A DNA stretch of 64,000 bases. It comes from Eleftheria terrae (lineage in GTDB: Bacteria; Pseudomonadota; Gammaproteobacteria; Burkholderiales; Burkholderiaceae_C). The notes under the pieces are model-generated. The model was not told the origin of the DNA and did no database searches. It saw nothing but the letters and a program-made list of their open reading frames with translations. How positions within the stretch are numbered: position 1 is the first letter of the stretch; each line of letters opens with the position of its first letter. The DNA is taken from the NCBI RefSeq assembly GCF_030419005.1, contig NZ_CP106952.1:310001-374000 (forward strand), in the 5' to 3' direction. Made by a program: the position numbers and the translations under genes. This document shows, piece by piece, positions 35,074 through 43,867 of this stretch.

Positions 35074-35355
35074 ATGAAAACCGCCACCATGCCCGCCGTC
35101 CGTGTCGAGCCCGAGCTCCGCGAGGAGGTCGAAGGCCTGCTCCGCGACGGTGAAACGCTGTCGCAGTTCGTCGAGAAGGCGGTGCGGGACAGTGTGGCCC
35201 GGCGCCGCAACCAGGCGGAGTTCCTGGCCCGCGGCCTGGCTTCGCTCGACCACGCCAAGCGCAGCGGCGACCATCTGCAGGCGGACACGGTGGTGGCCGC
35301 GCTGGAGCGCCGTCTTGCGCAGGCCAGGCAGCGGCAGGCCGCACCGCGACGGTGA
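35074..35355 (+). CDS. Antitoxin of a type II toxin-antitoxin pair
   Basis: 93-residue protein with a ribbon-helix-helix-like N-terminus (MPAVRVEPELREEVEGLL followed by SQFVEKAVRDSVARR) and a charged C-terminal tail that would bind the toxin. It resembles YlcI/YnfO or ParD-like antitoxins. Its stop overlaps the GTG start of the RelE/ParE-type toxin (GTGA), giving the usual antitoxin-first coupling. Alternative in-frame starts are 35065 and 35044. Confidence 0.75.
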   Translation: MKTATMPAVRVEPELREEVEGLLRDGETLSQFVEKAVRDSVARRRNQAEFLARGLASLDHAKRSGDHLQADTVVAALERRLAQARQRQAAPRR

Positions 35356-35669
35356 GCTACGACGTTCGTTTGACGCGGGAAGCCGCCGAGGACCTTGAAC
35401 GCCTGTTCGAATTCGTGCTGGAGCGCGAACTGGCCCGCGAGGCGGGTGACCTGGATCTTGCCGAACAGGCCTTGCACGCGATCAAGGCCGGAATCGAGAC
35501 CCTGCGTGCCTCGCCGTTCACCTGCCGCAAGGCAGGCGATAGTCCGTTCCTGCGCGAGCTGGTGATTCCCTTCGGCCATGCTGGCTACGTCGCACTGTTC
35601 GAAATCGTCGACGACAAGACCGTGCTGGTCGCGGCGGTCAGGCATCAGCGCGAGGACGATTACCACTGA
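35352..35669 (+). CDS. RelE/ParE-family toxin
   Basis: 105-residue toxin of the RelE/ParE fold: VRLTREAAEDLERLFEFVL, then LRASPFTCRKAG, LRELVIPFGHAGYVALFEI, and the ending VLVAAVRHQREDDY. The ending RHQRE-D-Y is the usual ParE-type C-terminus. Members either poison gyrase (ParE) or cleave mRNA (RelE); which one applies cannot be decided here. Its position 5 kb from the replication origin suggests a role in keeping the replicon. Confidence 0.83.
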   Translation: MSYDVRLTREAAEDLERLFEFVLERELAREAGDLDLAEQALHAIKAGIETLRASPFTCRKAGDSPFLRELVIPFGHAGYVALFEIVDDKTVLVAAVRHQREDDYH

Positions 35670-35796
35670 GCCGAGCCAGGCCGCAGGCGGCCGGGAAGGG
35701 GCGCCACCGGCGCTGGCGATTCACTGAGGGCCGCGCCGGTGGCAGCGCGCCGGCCGTCCAGGCCGGCGCACAGCGGCTAGCAGGTCGCGATGGGAC

Positions 35797-36330
35797 TCAC
35801 TTGCCGTCGCGGTCGGAGTCGCCCGGCATGGCGCGCTCCACGCGGTCGCTCAGGCGCTGCCAGGAGTCACGCGAGGCGTGCCGCGCTTGTTCCCACGACA
35901 GTCGCGAATTGCCGCGCGCGCTGTCCCAGCCTCCGGCCAGGTCGGCCTGCGTATCGTCCCAGCCCATGCCGGGATGGCGGTTGTAGAGATCCACGCCATA
36001 GCGGTACGCCGGACCGTAGTCGTCATAGGACGACCCTTCCTGCACATACGGCCGGTGCTCATAGTTGTCGCGCCAGTAGGCGTCTTCGACCGTCGGATCG
36101 ATGCGCTCGGCGACGCCCTTGCCGGCCAGGCCGCCGACGATGGCACCGGCGGCCGCACCGATGGCTGTGCCCACCGGGCCGGCCACCGTACCCACGGCAG
36201 CGCCGGCTGCCATGCCGCCTGCAGCGGCGCCGATGCCGGTGCCGACCGGGTGGGCGCCCGGTGCGCCGGTGATGGGATCGCGATTGGCGCTGCCCTTGTC
36301 GCTGGAGTGGCTTCGAGAATGCATGTTCAT
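35797..36330 (-). CDS. Glycine-zipper domain protein
   Basis: 177-residue protein. A Gly/Ala-rich double membrane-like segment (about 30-75: GTGIGAAAGGMAAGAAVGTV, then IGAAAGAIVGGLAG) is followed by a soluble acidic, aromatic-rich C-terminal half (YWRDNYEHRPYV, SSYDDYGPAYRYG). Proteins of this build are common and uncharacterised in Burkholderiales and often stress-induced. There is no signal peptide. Confidence 0.75.
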   Translation of the reverse strand: MNMHSRSHSSDKGSANRDPITGAPGAHPVGTGIGAAAGGMAAGAAVGTVAGPVGTAIGAAAGAIVGGLAGKGVAERIDPTVEDAYWRDNYEHRPYVQEGSSYDDYGPAYRYGVDLYNRHPGMGWDDTQADLAGGWDSARGNSRLSWEQARHASRDSWQRLSDRVERAMPGDSDRDGK

Positions 36331-36505
36331 GTGGTTCTCCTACAGGGGATGCTGGAAGACGCCCATGAAGGGCCGGCGCGGCCGGATGCCGCCTGCCTGT
36401 CTGTATTGGAGCCCACGCCGCCTTGCCCGGGCATCGGCGCCGCGGGCCCCGCGGCGTAGGACGCGGCCTACCCCGCCCGACGGCAGGCAACGCCGGAGGA
36501 GGCCC

Positions 36506-37057
36506 TCAAGCCGGACGCGTGCCGTCCAGCCACCGGTAGTAGAACAAGGCCACCTCGCGCGTGTCCGGCTGCTCGCCGCGGTAGAGCCAGGCATCCACAC
36601 CGCCCAGCACGAAGCCATGGCGTTCGTAGAGCCGGCAGGCCGCCACGTTGTTGTTCTGCGTCTCCAGCATCAGCCCCGGCAGCCCTTGGGCGGCGGCCCA
36701 ACGGCCCGCCGCATCGAGCAGGGCCGATGCAACGCCCTGCCGCCTCGCCCCGGCGTCGACGGCGATGTCCTCGATCAGTGCATAGCCGTTCCAGTTCGTG
36801 CTTATCGCCAGGTAGCCGGCCAAGGTGGCGCCACGCCGTGCGGCCAACAGCGCCTTGTCGGGTGCCTCGAGGTGCTCGCGGTAGTCCTCCGGATCAAAGC
36901 CATAGGCCTTTCGTTGCGGAGGCAGCGGCCTCAGCGAGCTGCTGGCCACTGGCCGGCCGATCTGCGGATCGAACTCGGCCTCGATCGAAAAACTGAAATC
37001 GCAACGCAGGGCATCGGTGAAAAAGTGCGGATCGGCCGCCTCGATACGAATCGTCAT
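36506..37057 (-). CDS. GNAT acetyltransferase, streptothricin-acetyltransferase-like
   Basis: 183-residue GNAT protein. It closely follows the SatA/Sat4 pattern: YGFDPEDYREHLEAPDKALL, YLAISTNWNGYALIEDIAVD, the acetyl-CoA loop RRQGVASALLDAA, LMLETQNNNVAACRLYERHG and FVLGGVDAWLY. Sat enzymes acetylate streptothricin. Chromosomal relatives exist with no proven resistance role, so the substrate is not certain. It stands alone, minus strand, between the glycine-zipper gene and the second DnaA-box-like element. Confidence 0.82.
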   Translation of the reverse strand: MTIRIEAADPHFFTDALRCDFSFSIEAEFDPQIGRPVASSSLRPLPPQRKAYGFDPEDYREHLEAPDKALLAARRGATLAGYLAISTNWNGYALIEDIAVDAGARRQGVASALLDAAGRWAAAQGLPGLMLETQNNNVAACRLYERHGFVLGGVDAWLYRGEQPDTREVALFYYRWLDGTRPA

Positions 37058-37106
37058 GCCGGCGAGCCTAGCATCGCCGGCCATGCGCCAGACCGGCTTC
37101 AGTGCC

Positions 37107-37206
37107 TTGCACAAAGTTGCGGCAATCTGATGACAGCCCGCTGCCACAGCGGCTCGGCGCGCGCCCCCTACAGCTTTTCCACAGCTCCATCCACATCGTC
37201 TGTGGA
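37107..37206. repeat. Duplicated 100-bp element, copy 2 (DnaA-box-like)
   Basis: Ungapped match to 31611-31710. It is followed by further box-like sites: TTTTTCCACAG at about 37223-37233, CTTGTCCACA at 37311-37320 and CTTGTCCACG at 37323-37332. It sits in a 293-bp gap between two minus-strand genes. Confidence 0.8.
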
Positions 37207-37350
37207 CTGTGCCCGTGGCGCGGTTTTTCCACAGCCGGCGCCGGGCTGCAGAGCGCGCCGGCGTTGCCATGGAGAAGAAGCGCGTCTACTTGTTCCGGCG
37301 CCATGCACGCCTTGTCCACAGGCTTGTCCACGGCGGGCGAGGGGCGCGGC

Positions 37351-37941
37351 TCAGGCCGCGCCGGCCAGCCAGGCGACGATGAGCGACGCGAGGGCGGCAG
37401 TCGCTGCCGATTCCTCCACCCGGCCCTGCAGCATCTCGCGCGCAAGTGCCTCGCCGGCGCCGATGATGGCGACACAGCGCAGCCTCAGGGCCTTGCGTGA
37501 CAGCCGGACGAGCGGCGCGAAGGCGTCGCAGTAGAGGGCCACGTAGCCGTCGATCAGCTCCTGCTGGAAGGCGTCCATCTGCTCGTCGCCCTTCAGTGCC
37601 GCGGAGATCGCGTGCCACTGCGGTCCCAGCTCGAGATAGCAGTGCATGTAGGCGCGGCTGACGACACGCGCCACGTCTTCCAGCCGCGGCTTGGTGCGCT
37701 CCAGCGCGTGCAGCAGCGCGGCCACCTGGCGCGCATCGAGCTCCTTGTACAGGGCGATCAGCAGGCCAGAGCGGGTCTTGAAGTGCTCATAGGCGATGGG
37801 CTTGCTGACGCCGGCGCGCTCGGCCAGACGGCCCAGCGTCAGCGCATCGGTGCCCTCTTCGCGCACGATGGCCATTGCAGTCTCGATCAATTGCTCGCGG
37901 CGCTGCGTCTTCGGCAGCCGTTTGGCGGGGGTGTCGTTCAT
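37351..37941 (-). CDS. TetR-family repressor
   Basis: 196-residue TetR regulator. The helix-turn-helix is at residues 10-60 (QLIETAMAIVREEGTDALTL, LAERAGVSKPIAYEHFKTRS). The ligand domain is typical, with WHAISAALKGDEQMDAF. It is divergent from the two Rossmann-fold genes at 38133, with a perfect palindrome in the shared promoter that it probably binds. The start at 37941 is the internal ATG before the conserved region. Confidence 0.88.
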   Translation of the reverse strand: MNDTPAKRLPKTQRREQLIETAMAIVREEGTDALTLGRLAERAGVSKPIAYEHFKTRSGLLIALYKELDARQVAALLHALERTKPRLEDVARVVSRAYMHCYLELGPQWHAISAALKGDEQMDAFQQELIDGYVALYCDAFAPLVRLSRKALRLRCVAIIGAGEALAREMLQGRVEESAATAALASLIVAWLAGAA

Positions 37942-38003
37942 CGGGTTCGGATCTCGGCGCAGCGGTGCGGACTGGGCTGATTGTCCTGCGTTTCGCTGCT
38001 TGC

Positions 38004-38057
38004 TTGACAAGCCGCTTCTCCCGTAATCTACTGTCCGTAACTTACTGATGGTAAGTT
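38004..38057. promoter_or_regulatory. Divergent promoter with TetR-type operator
   Basis: The operator is AACTTAC-N5-GTAAGTT (38039-38057), perfect 7-bp arms. A consensus -35 TTGACA lies at 38004-38009, with AT-rich TAATCTACTGT about 15 bp on as the -10 region. Position between the TetR gene and the gene at 38133 suits repression of both. Confidence 0.7.
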
Positions 38058-38132
38058 GATGAAGGCGAAACGTGACAGCGGCATGTGCCTTTCCGCTCTG
38101 TCCTCCTGTGACTCAATCGAACGGAGCTCCTG

Positions 38133-39146
38133 ATGACCCTGCATACCCTTGGTCCCGTCCTGCTGGTGGGCGGCACCGGCACCGTCGGGCGGCTTGCCGC
38201 CCAGGCCTTGCGCCGCCTGCATCCGAGCCTGCCGCTGGCCATCGGCGGGCGCGACCTGGGGAAGGCCGAGGCACTGACCCGTGAACTGGGTGACGGCGTC
38301 ACGGCCGTGGCGGTCGACCTCGACCGACCCGGCCTGGGGCTGGCGAGCGGCACGTCCTATGGCGCGCTGGTGCTGTTCGTCAAGGACCATGGCCTTCACG
38401 CGATGCGGCACGCCCAGGCCACCGGTGCCGCACTGCTTGGCATTTCCAGCGGATCGTTCGAGGTGGCGCCGGAAGTGGCCCGCTTCATCAGCCGCCCGAA
38501 GGCCGCCCCGGTGCTGATGTTGAGTCACTGGCTGGCCGGCGCGGCCTTGTTCCCAGCACTGCAGGCAGCACGCGAGTTTGAGAGGCTGGAGCGCATCGAG
38601 ATCGGGGCGGTGCTCGACGAGCAGGACCTTGGCGGGCCCGCGGCGCATGCCGACTTCGAACGGTTGACCACCGCTGCGCCGCATGCCCAGATCCTCCGGC
38701 AGGGTCGTTGGGGCTGGGCGACCGGGGCCGATGCCCGTCGCCGCTTCCGTCGCGTCGATGGCGTCGAGGTGGAAGGCACGGCCTACGCCCCCCTCGACAC
38801 GATGAGCCTGGCCACGGCCACCGGTGCCGCCGACGTCCGCTTTGACCTGGTGCTGGGCGAGAGCTCGAGTCGCCACCGGGGCGAGCCGTATTCGACCGAG
38901 ATCCTCATCGAACTGGCCGGCCTGTTGAAGCAGGGCGGGCCCGGCCGCCGGCGGCTCGAGCTGGTGCACCCGCTGGGGCAAGCGCCGTTGACCGCCATGG
39001 GCGTTGCAGTGGCGGTCGAACGCCTGTTGGGCTGCGCGGGCGGCGCACCGGTCGCACCGGGGCTCTACCTGCCCGAGGTCTTGATCGACCCCGAGCATGC
39101 CGTGCAGCGGCTGCAGGCGGCCGGCGCACGCCTACGGCTGGCATGA
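38133..39146 (+). CDS. Saccharopine-dehydrogenase-like NAD(P)-binding protein, paralogue 1
   Basis: 337-residue Rossmann protein. It starts LGPVLLVGGTGTVGRLAAQALRR (GxGxxG-type loop), with IGGRDLGKAEALTREL at the end of strand 2 typical of saccharopine-dehydrogenase-like oxidoreductases. The remainder is a substrate domain of unknown specificity. It is the first gene after the TetR operator and has a close tandem paralogue downstream (39194), sharing VLDEXDXGGPAAXAD and RRRLELVH segments. Confidence 0.78.
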   Translation: MTLHTLGPVLLVGGTGTVGRLAAQALRRLHPSLPLAIGGRDLGKAEALTRELGDGVTAVAVDLDRPGLGLASGTSYGALVLFVKDHGLHAMRHAQATGAALLGISSGSFEVAPEVARFISRPKAAPVLMLSHWLAGAALFPALQAAREFERLERIEIGAVLDEQDLGGPAAHADFERLTTAAPHAQILRQGRWGWATGADARRRFRRVDGVEVEGTAYAPLDTMSLATATGAADVRFDLVLGESSSRHRGEPYSTEILIELAGLLKQGGPGRRRLELVHPLGQAPLTAMGVAVAVERLLGCAGGAPVAPGLYLPEVLIDPEHAVQRLQAAGARLRLA

Positions 39147-39193
39147 CGGCGGCCGCTCGCCTTTCCTCACTGGCCCCCAACACAGGAACTTCC

Positions 39194-40213
39194 ATGATGT
39201 CCTCGATTGCCATTCCCTCGGTGCTGCTCGTCGGTGGCTCCGGCGCGGTCGGCCGCCGGGCTGCGCTGGCCCTGCGCCAACTCCATCCCGACTTGCCGAT
39301 CACCATCGGCGGCCGTGACCTGGCCAAGGCCAGCCGCCTGGCCGACACGCTGGGCCGGGCCGATGCGGTGCGCATCGACCTCGACCGTGTCGACCTGGGC
39401 TTGCCGGCCCCGGCCAGGCACAGCGCCATTGCCGTGCTGATGAAGGACCCGACGCTGCGCACCCTGGCCCATGCGCAGCGGCACGGCATCCCTTACCTCG
39501 CCTTCTCGGACTTCGTGTTCGACATCGCTCCCCTGGTCGCCCGTGTCATCCATGCACCGCAAGCGGCGCCGGTGCTGTTGCTGGGTCACACCATGGGCGG
39601 GACCGCCGCGCTTGCCGCGCTGTACCTCGTGCAGGGCCTGCGCCGTGTCGATTCGCTGGACATCGCGGCGGTGCTCGACGAGCATGACGCGGGCGGGCCG
39701 GCCGCGCAGGCCGATATTTCGGAGCTGGCCCAAGGCGCTCCGCTGCCCCTGGTGCTGCAGGACGGCAGCTTTCGCTGGCTGCCGGCCGCGGCTGCAGGGC
39801 GCCGCTTCACCGGCGCGGACGGCCGTGTGCACCAGGGCCAGGCCTATCCCCTGATGGACGTCGCCAGCCTGGCGGCGGAGACCGACGCACGCTCGATACG
39901 GGTGGACCTGGCCCTGCGCCAGCGGCCTGCCGAGCGTGTGGCCGAGCTGTCGAACGAGGTCATCATCGAAGTCGCTGGCGAGCAGGCCGATGGCAGTGCG
40001 GTGCGACGGCGGCTCGAGCTGGTGCACGACGACACCTACTCCGCCCTCAGCGCATTCGGCGTCGCCATTGCGCTGGAGCGGCTGCTGGGCCTGGTGGGAG
40101 GCCCACCGGTCGCGGGCGGCCTGCACCAGCCGGAGCGGCTGCTGGACCCCGGCCACGTGATGGCCCGGCTGCAGGCCTTTGGCGTGCGCTGCACCGCGGC
40201 CTCGACATCCTGA
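39194..40213 (+). CDS. Saccharopine-dehydrogenase-like NAD(P)-binding protein, paralogue 2
   Basis: 339-residue paralogue of the gene just upstream, with PSVLLVGGSGAVGRRAALAL, IGGRDLAKASRLADTL, VLDEHDAGGPAAQADI and RRRLELVHDD. The two genes arose by tandem duplication (inference from shared order of motifs). The ATG at 39194 is preceded by AGGAA. Co-transcribed with paralogue 1 under the TetR regulator. No pathway can be named. Confidence 0.78.
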   Translation: MMSSIAIPSVLLVGGSGAVGRRAALALRQLHPDLPITIGGRDLAKASRLADTLGRADAVRIDLDRVDLGLPAPARHSAIAVLMKDPTLRTLAHAQRHGIPYLAFSDFVFDIAPLVARVIHAPQAAPVLLLGHTMGGTAALAALYLVQGLRRVDSLDIAAVLDEHDAGGPAAQADISELAQGAPLPLVLQDGSFRWLPAAAAGRRFTGADGRVHQGQAYPLMDVASLAAETDARSIRVDLALRQRPAERVAELSNEVIIEVAGEQADGSAVRRRLELVHDDTYSALSAFGVAIALERLLGLVGGPPVAGGLHQPERLLDPGHVMARLQAFGVRCTAASTS

Positions 40214-40243
40214 CCATGGCCGGCCGGTACGTGTGGGTCGGCT

Positions 40244-41305
40244 TCACGGACATCGCATGCGTTCGGGCGCCTCGGCGTCGCGGGCGGCCACCTCGGGCGG
40301 CAGATGGCGCAGGAAAGAGGTCTTGCGATACGCGGTGCGCAGCTGCGCTTCATTGAGCTCGCGGCGATAAGGCACCCAGCGCTGGCTCAGGTCTCCTTCA
40401 CCGGTGTCGATGTCCATCAGGCGCAGGCCGGCGTTGCAATGGAAGTCGATGGCGGCCAGGCGCAGCTGACGCAGTGGCCGGTGGCTCGCGGTGCGGTAAT
40501 GCACCACGCCGCGGCGCATCTCATAGACGATCTGCCAATGCGTGGCGCCCGGCTGCGCCACCTGGTCCAGCAGCGCCAGGGCCTGGCCCGGGTTGTCCGG
40601 CGGCCCGTCCTGCAAGCCCGCCGCCGCGCGGACAAAGCGCGCGGGCGACTGGCTGCCGGCCGGCAGGGGCTGGCTGCCGCCGAAGCCGCGGTACTGCGCC
40701 AGTTGGGCCACCGAGCTCTGGTAGCTGTCGTTGGCCAGCACCTTCACCGGCATGCGTTCGCCGCGGTGGACCACCATGCGGCCGGCGAGGAACTCCACGC
40801 TGGCCGCGCCGCCCTGCGCGTCGGCGAGCAGGAAGTGCAGCGGCACCCGGCCGGCAATGCGCACCTCGGCGGCGGCGGCCAGCGCTTCATCCAGCGTGCC
40901 ACTGGTGTCGAGCAGGTACTGGATGAACTCGAGCGTGGCGACGGTGGGCCGGTGGTCGCCATCGGGATAGTGGGTACCGTCGAGCCACAGCAACTCCACC
41001 ACCAGGCCGGCCTCGTTGATGCCGCCAGTGGGATAGCCGACACCGAACTGGTTGAAGGTCACGCTGCCGTGGCGGGCTGTCCAGCGTGCCGCGCGCTCGC
41101 CAGCGCCGGCCCCGGTGTCGCTGCTCTTGCGCAGGCCGCGAGGGTTGACGACCACCAGTGCCTCGCCGAACTCGAAGTCGTAGTTGCGGCCGAACAGAGG
41201 GCCGTCGTGGCCGGCGCTGACGAAGGTGGTGCAAGGCAGGGCCGGGCCGGCGAGCGAGGCCGCGAGCAGCGCGGCGACCGCCTGCCGCAGGACAGGGGCT
41301 GACAT
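40244..41305 (-). CDS. Secreted choloylglycine-hydrolase-family (Ntn) amidase
   Basis: 353-residue linear amide C-N hydrolase of the choloylglycine/penicillin V acylase family. A signal peptide ends just before Cys25 (PALPCTTF), the N-terminal nucleophile exposed on cleavage. Conserved segments include LFGRNYDFEF, NQFGVGYPTGGINEAGLVVE, LEFIQYLLDTSGTLDEAL, and a late NAGLRLMDID. It should hydrolyse an amide in the periplasm, for example an acyl-homoserine lactone, bile salt or penicillin V; the substrate is unknown. Divergent from an AraC gene. Confidence 0.83.
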   Translation of the reverse strand: MSAPVLRQAVAALLAASLAGPALPCTTFVSAGHDGPLFGRNYDFEFGEALVVVNPRGLRKSSDTGAGAGERAARWTARHGSVTFNQFGVGYPTGGINEAGLVVELLWLDGTHYPDGDHRPTVATLEFIQYLLDTSGTLDEALAAAAEVRIAGRVPLHFLLADAQGGAASVEFLAGRMVVHRGERMPVKVLANDSYQSSVAQLAQYRGFGGSQPLPAGSQSPARFVRAAAGLQDGPPDNPGQALALLDQVAQPGATHWQIVYEMRRGVVHYRTASHRPLRQLRLAAIDFHCNAGLRLMDIDTGEGDLSQRWVPYRRELNEAQLRTAYRKTSFLRHLPPEVAARDAEAPERMRCP

Positions 41306-41423
41306 GGTGCGCTCCCGAGATGACGATGCGTCCATGCTAGGGCGCCGCCCGGCCGGGCGCATTGACCGCGATTGATGTGTTGCTGCCGTCGCCGTGGCCG
41401 GCTGCGGCCTGCACAATGCCGGC

Positions 41424-42281
41424 ATGCAAGTGGCACCGCGCAATCTGGGTCAGCAACGCCGGCGCTTGCGCCGGGTGATGGAGCACATTGGCGAGGAGCT
41501 GCGGCGCGAGTGCAGCGCGCAACGGCTCGGCCTGCAGGACCTGGCTGAAGTCGCGTGCTGGTCCCGTGAACACTTCGACCGGGCCTACCGCCGGTTCACC
41601 GGCGAATCGCCGATGTCCACCCTGCGCCGGTTGCGCCTGCGGCAAGCGACCGACTGGCTGCTGGAAGGCTGGCCCTTGGCCGAGGCGGCGGACGCATGCG
41701 GCTATGGCAGTGTGCAAGCCTTTGGCCGCGCCTTCCTGCGTGAACACGGGCTGCCGCCCGGTGCCTGGCTGCGGCAGCAGCGGGAGGCGCCAGCCGCGTC
41801 TTCGCGGCCCGCCGAGCCGCTGCCGCCCCCGATCGTGCACCTGGAGTTCGCCCCGCCGTGCCACCTGTTGGGCTTTCGGGGTGCCGCCAGCGAGGTCAGT
41901 CGCCTGTTCGACGGGGTGGTGGATCGATTGGTGCGCAGTGGCTCACCGCGCTCGCAATGGGAGGTGTTTGGCCTGGCGCCTGCCGATGCGGCACTCGGCG
42001 GCTGGGGACAGGCGGGCGGGCAGTGCGAGCTGCAGGCCGCCGTGCTGGCGCAGCCGCTGTCGGCAGCACCGCCCGACATGGGGCAGGGTCGCCTGAAGGC
42101 CGGCTGCTATGCCCGTATTGCTGCGGCGCAGGCGGCGCAGCAGCCCTGGGACCAGGTGCTGGCCGACGCCGGCTGGCAGCGCATCGATGCGCCGGTGATG
42201 CGTCACTACGCGACCGATCCCGCCTACACGCCGCCGCAGGAGCGCCGCGAGTGGCTCTACCTGCCGGTGATGCGGCGTTGA
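41424..42281 (+). CDS. AraC-family regulator with GyrI-like effector domain
   Basis: 285-residue regulator. The AraC DNA-binding domain is N-terminal (about 15-110: LGLQDLAEVACWSREHFDRA, FTGESPM, and GYGSVQAFGRAF). The C-terminal half is a GyrI-like effector-binding domain (about 140-285, with LEFAPPCHLLGFRG and WLYLPV). This layout matches Rob/SoxS-like multidrug sensors. It is divergent from the secreted amidase, which it may control. Confidence 0.83.
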   Translation: MQVAPRNLGQQRRRLRRVMEHIGEELRRECSAQRLGLQDLAEVACWSREHFDRAYRRFTGESPMSTLRRLRLRQATDWLLEGWPLAEAADACGYGSVQAFGRAFLREHGLPPGAWLRQQREAPAASSRPAEPLPPPIVHLEFAPPCHLLGFRGAASEVSRLFDGVVDRLVRSGSPRSQWEVFGLAPADAALGGWGQAGGQCELQAAVLAQPLSAAPPDMGQGRLKAGCYARIAAAQAAQQPWDQVLADAGWQRIDAPVMRHYATDPAYTPPQERREWLYLPVMRR

Positions 42282-42309
42282 TGGCGCTGCCTGCCAGGCA
42301 GCGCCCGCA

Positions 42310-43590
42310 TCACTCGATGACGCGCTGCAGCTCCGGGTACAACTCGGCGGCATCGAGCGGCTTGCGCAGGTAGGCATCGGCGCCCGACTCCCGGCACCGC
42401 TGTTCGTCCTCTGCGCTGACGAGGGCGGTGACGACGATGATCGGGAAGTAGGGCAGCGCGCCGACGGCCTGCAGTTCGCGCAGCCGGCGCGTGGCAGCCA
42501 GCCCGTCCATGCTGGGCATCTCCACGTCCATCAGCACCGCATGCGGCGCCAGCTCCCGGCACTGCTCGATGGCGGCCGCGCCGTCTACCGCCACCTCGGT
42601 CCGGAAACCCAGGCTGCGCAGCACCTCGGTGGCGACGAGCTGGGTCACCGGGTTGTCGTCGACCACCAGCACGCGGCGCGGGGCCGGTGGCTCGTCGGCA
42701 TCTGCCACGGTGGGCGCGCCGGCATCCGCCACCCGGCGGGCGGCCCGTTCGGTGATCTGCAGCAGCTCCATGCGGCCGAGCGGCAGCGGCTCGCAGCGCA
42801 GCGGCGGCGTCGGCGCTGCCGCCTCGCCCCCCGCATCCGGTTCAAGGCCAAGGACCACCTCGCTGTCGGGCAGCCGCTGCGCCAGTGCCAGCAGTTCGGC
42901 CTGCCGCACGCCATACGAGGCGAGGCCCAGCACGAAGGCGGGCGACGCATGGTGTCCAAGCCGGTCGACGGCTTCGTTCGCATCCGCCACCGTGGAGAAG
43001 CGCCGATGCCGCCAGCCAAGCCGGTAGAGCTGCTGCGGGAGGGCGGCAAAGGCCAGTGGGTGGTCTGCGATCAGCCAGGCCGTGGCGCCAGCGGCGTCGA
43101 TGCCGTCGTCCGGCGCATCGGCCAGCGGCTCGACGACATAGTTGACGAGCACGAGGGTGCCTTCGCGCGGCTTGCTGGCCACCGTGATGAGGGCGCCGCT
43201 GCGCGGGCACAGTGCCCGGGTGGTGGCAATGCCGGTGCTGGCGTCCGGTGCTTCCGATTCGAGGGGCGCGCGTTCCGGCAGGGCCCGCGCCAGGTCTTCC
43301 GGACGCAGCATCAGGTGGCTGCCGGCGATCTGTGTCTCGGCGATCGGCAGGCCCGAAAGGCCTTCCTTGATCTCGGTGGAGAACAGCAGGCAGCCGCTGG
43401 GCGTGCGTTCCAGTGCCACGCCGAGCAGGGCGGTCAGTCGCTCCTGCAGCGCCTGCAAGTCGCCCCGGTAGTGCACCGTCGGGCCCAGGTAGTCATTGAG
43501 CAGCACCACTCCCTGGGCGGTTGCGCTCGGCAGGCAGGTGCGGGCACAGCCGGTGAGGGCCGTGCACAGCGTGGAGGAGGATGGTCTCAT
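42310..43590 (-). CDS. Response regulator with long N-terminal region
   Basis: 426-residue protein. The C-terminal 120 residues are a receiver (REC) domain with RVLVVDDNPVTQL, the phospho-acceptor in HAVLMDVEMPSMDG, the Thr in IIVVTALVS and KPLD. The N-terminal 290 residues look like a degenerate receiver or kinase remnant with no ATP-binding motifs recognised; it contains LLNDYLGPTVHYRGDL. There is no output domain, so it may pass phosphate on or act as a stand-alone scaffold. The start ATG at 43590 has GGAGC upstream. Confidence 0.75.
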   Translation of the reverse strand: MRPSSSTLCTALTGCARTCLPSATAQGVVLLNDYLGPTVHYRGDLQALQERLTALLGVALERTPSGCLLFSTEIKEGLSGLPIAETQIAGSHLMLRPEDLARALPERAPLESEAPDASTGIATTRALCPRSGALITVASKPREGTLVLVNYVVEPLADAPDDGIDAAGATAWLIADHPLAFAALPQQLYRLGWRHRRFSTVADANEAVDRLGHHASPAFVLGLASYGVRQAELLALAQRLPDSEVVLGLEPDAGGEAAAPTPPLRCEPLPLGRMELLQITERAARRVADAGAPTVADADEPPAPRRVLVVDDNPVTQLVATEVLRSLGFRTEVAVDGAAAIEQCRELAPHAVLMDVEMPSMDGLAATRRLRELQAVGALPYFPIIVVTALVSAEDEQRCRESGADAYLRKPLDAAELYPELQRVIE

Positions 43591-43867
43591 GGTCGAAGCT
43601 CCGCTTGCCCTGGAGAGGAAATGGACCTGAGCTGTCGGCAAGGGCCATTCCCGCTGCAGCTCTACACCGTCCGCCCGCTGTGCCGGCCACGGCTGCGTGG
43701 ACGCGGAGCCGGCGCGAGGAGCGACGTTGCCGCGCCAGCCGGCGCCCTGCCCGCAGCGCGGTCGACGCACAACTGATTGTGGGCTCGCCTGGCGACGATC
43801 AGAAGACCGTGATCAAAAAATGCAGTGCCGGCGTGTCGATGCCGCCGGCCTCACTCGGGCGGCTGTG
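43591..43867. other. Intergenic region, nothing recognised
   Basis: 277 bp between two minus-strand genes, no gene or repeat recognised; it must hold the promoter of the response regulator. Confidence 0.5.
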
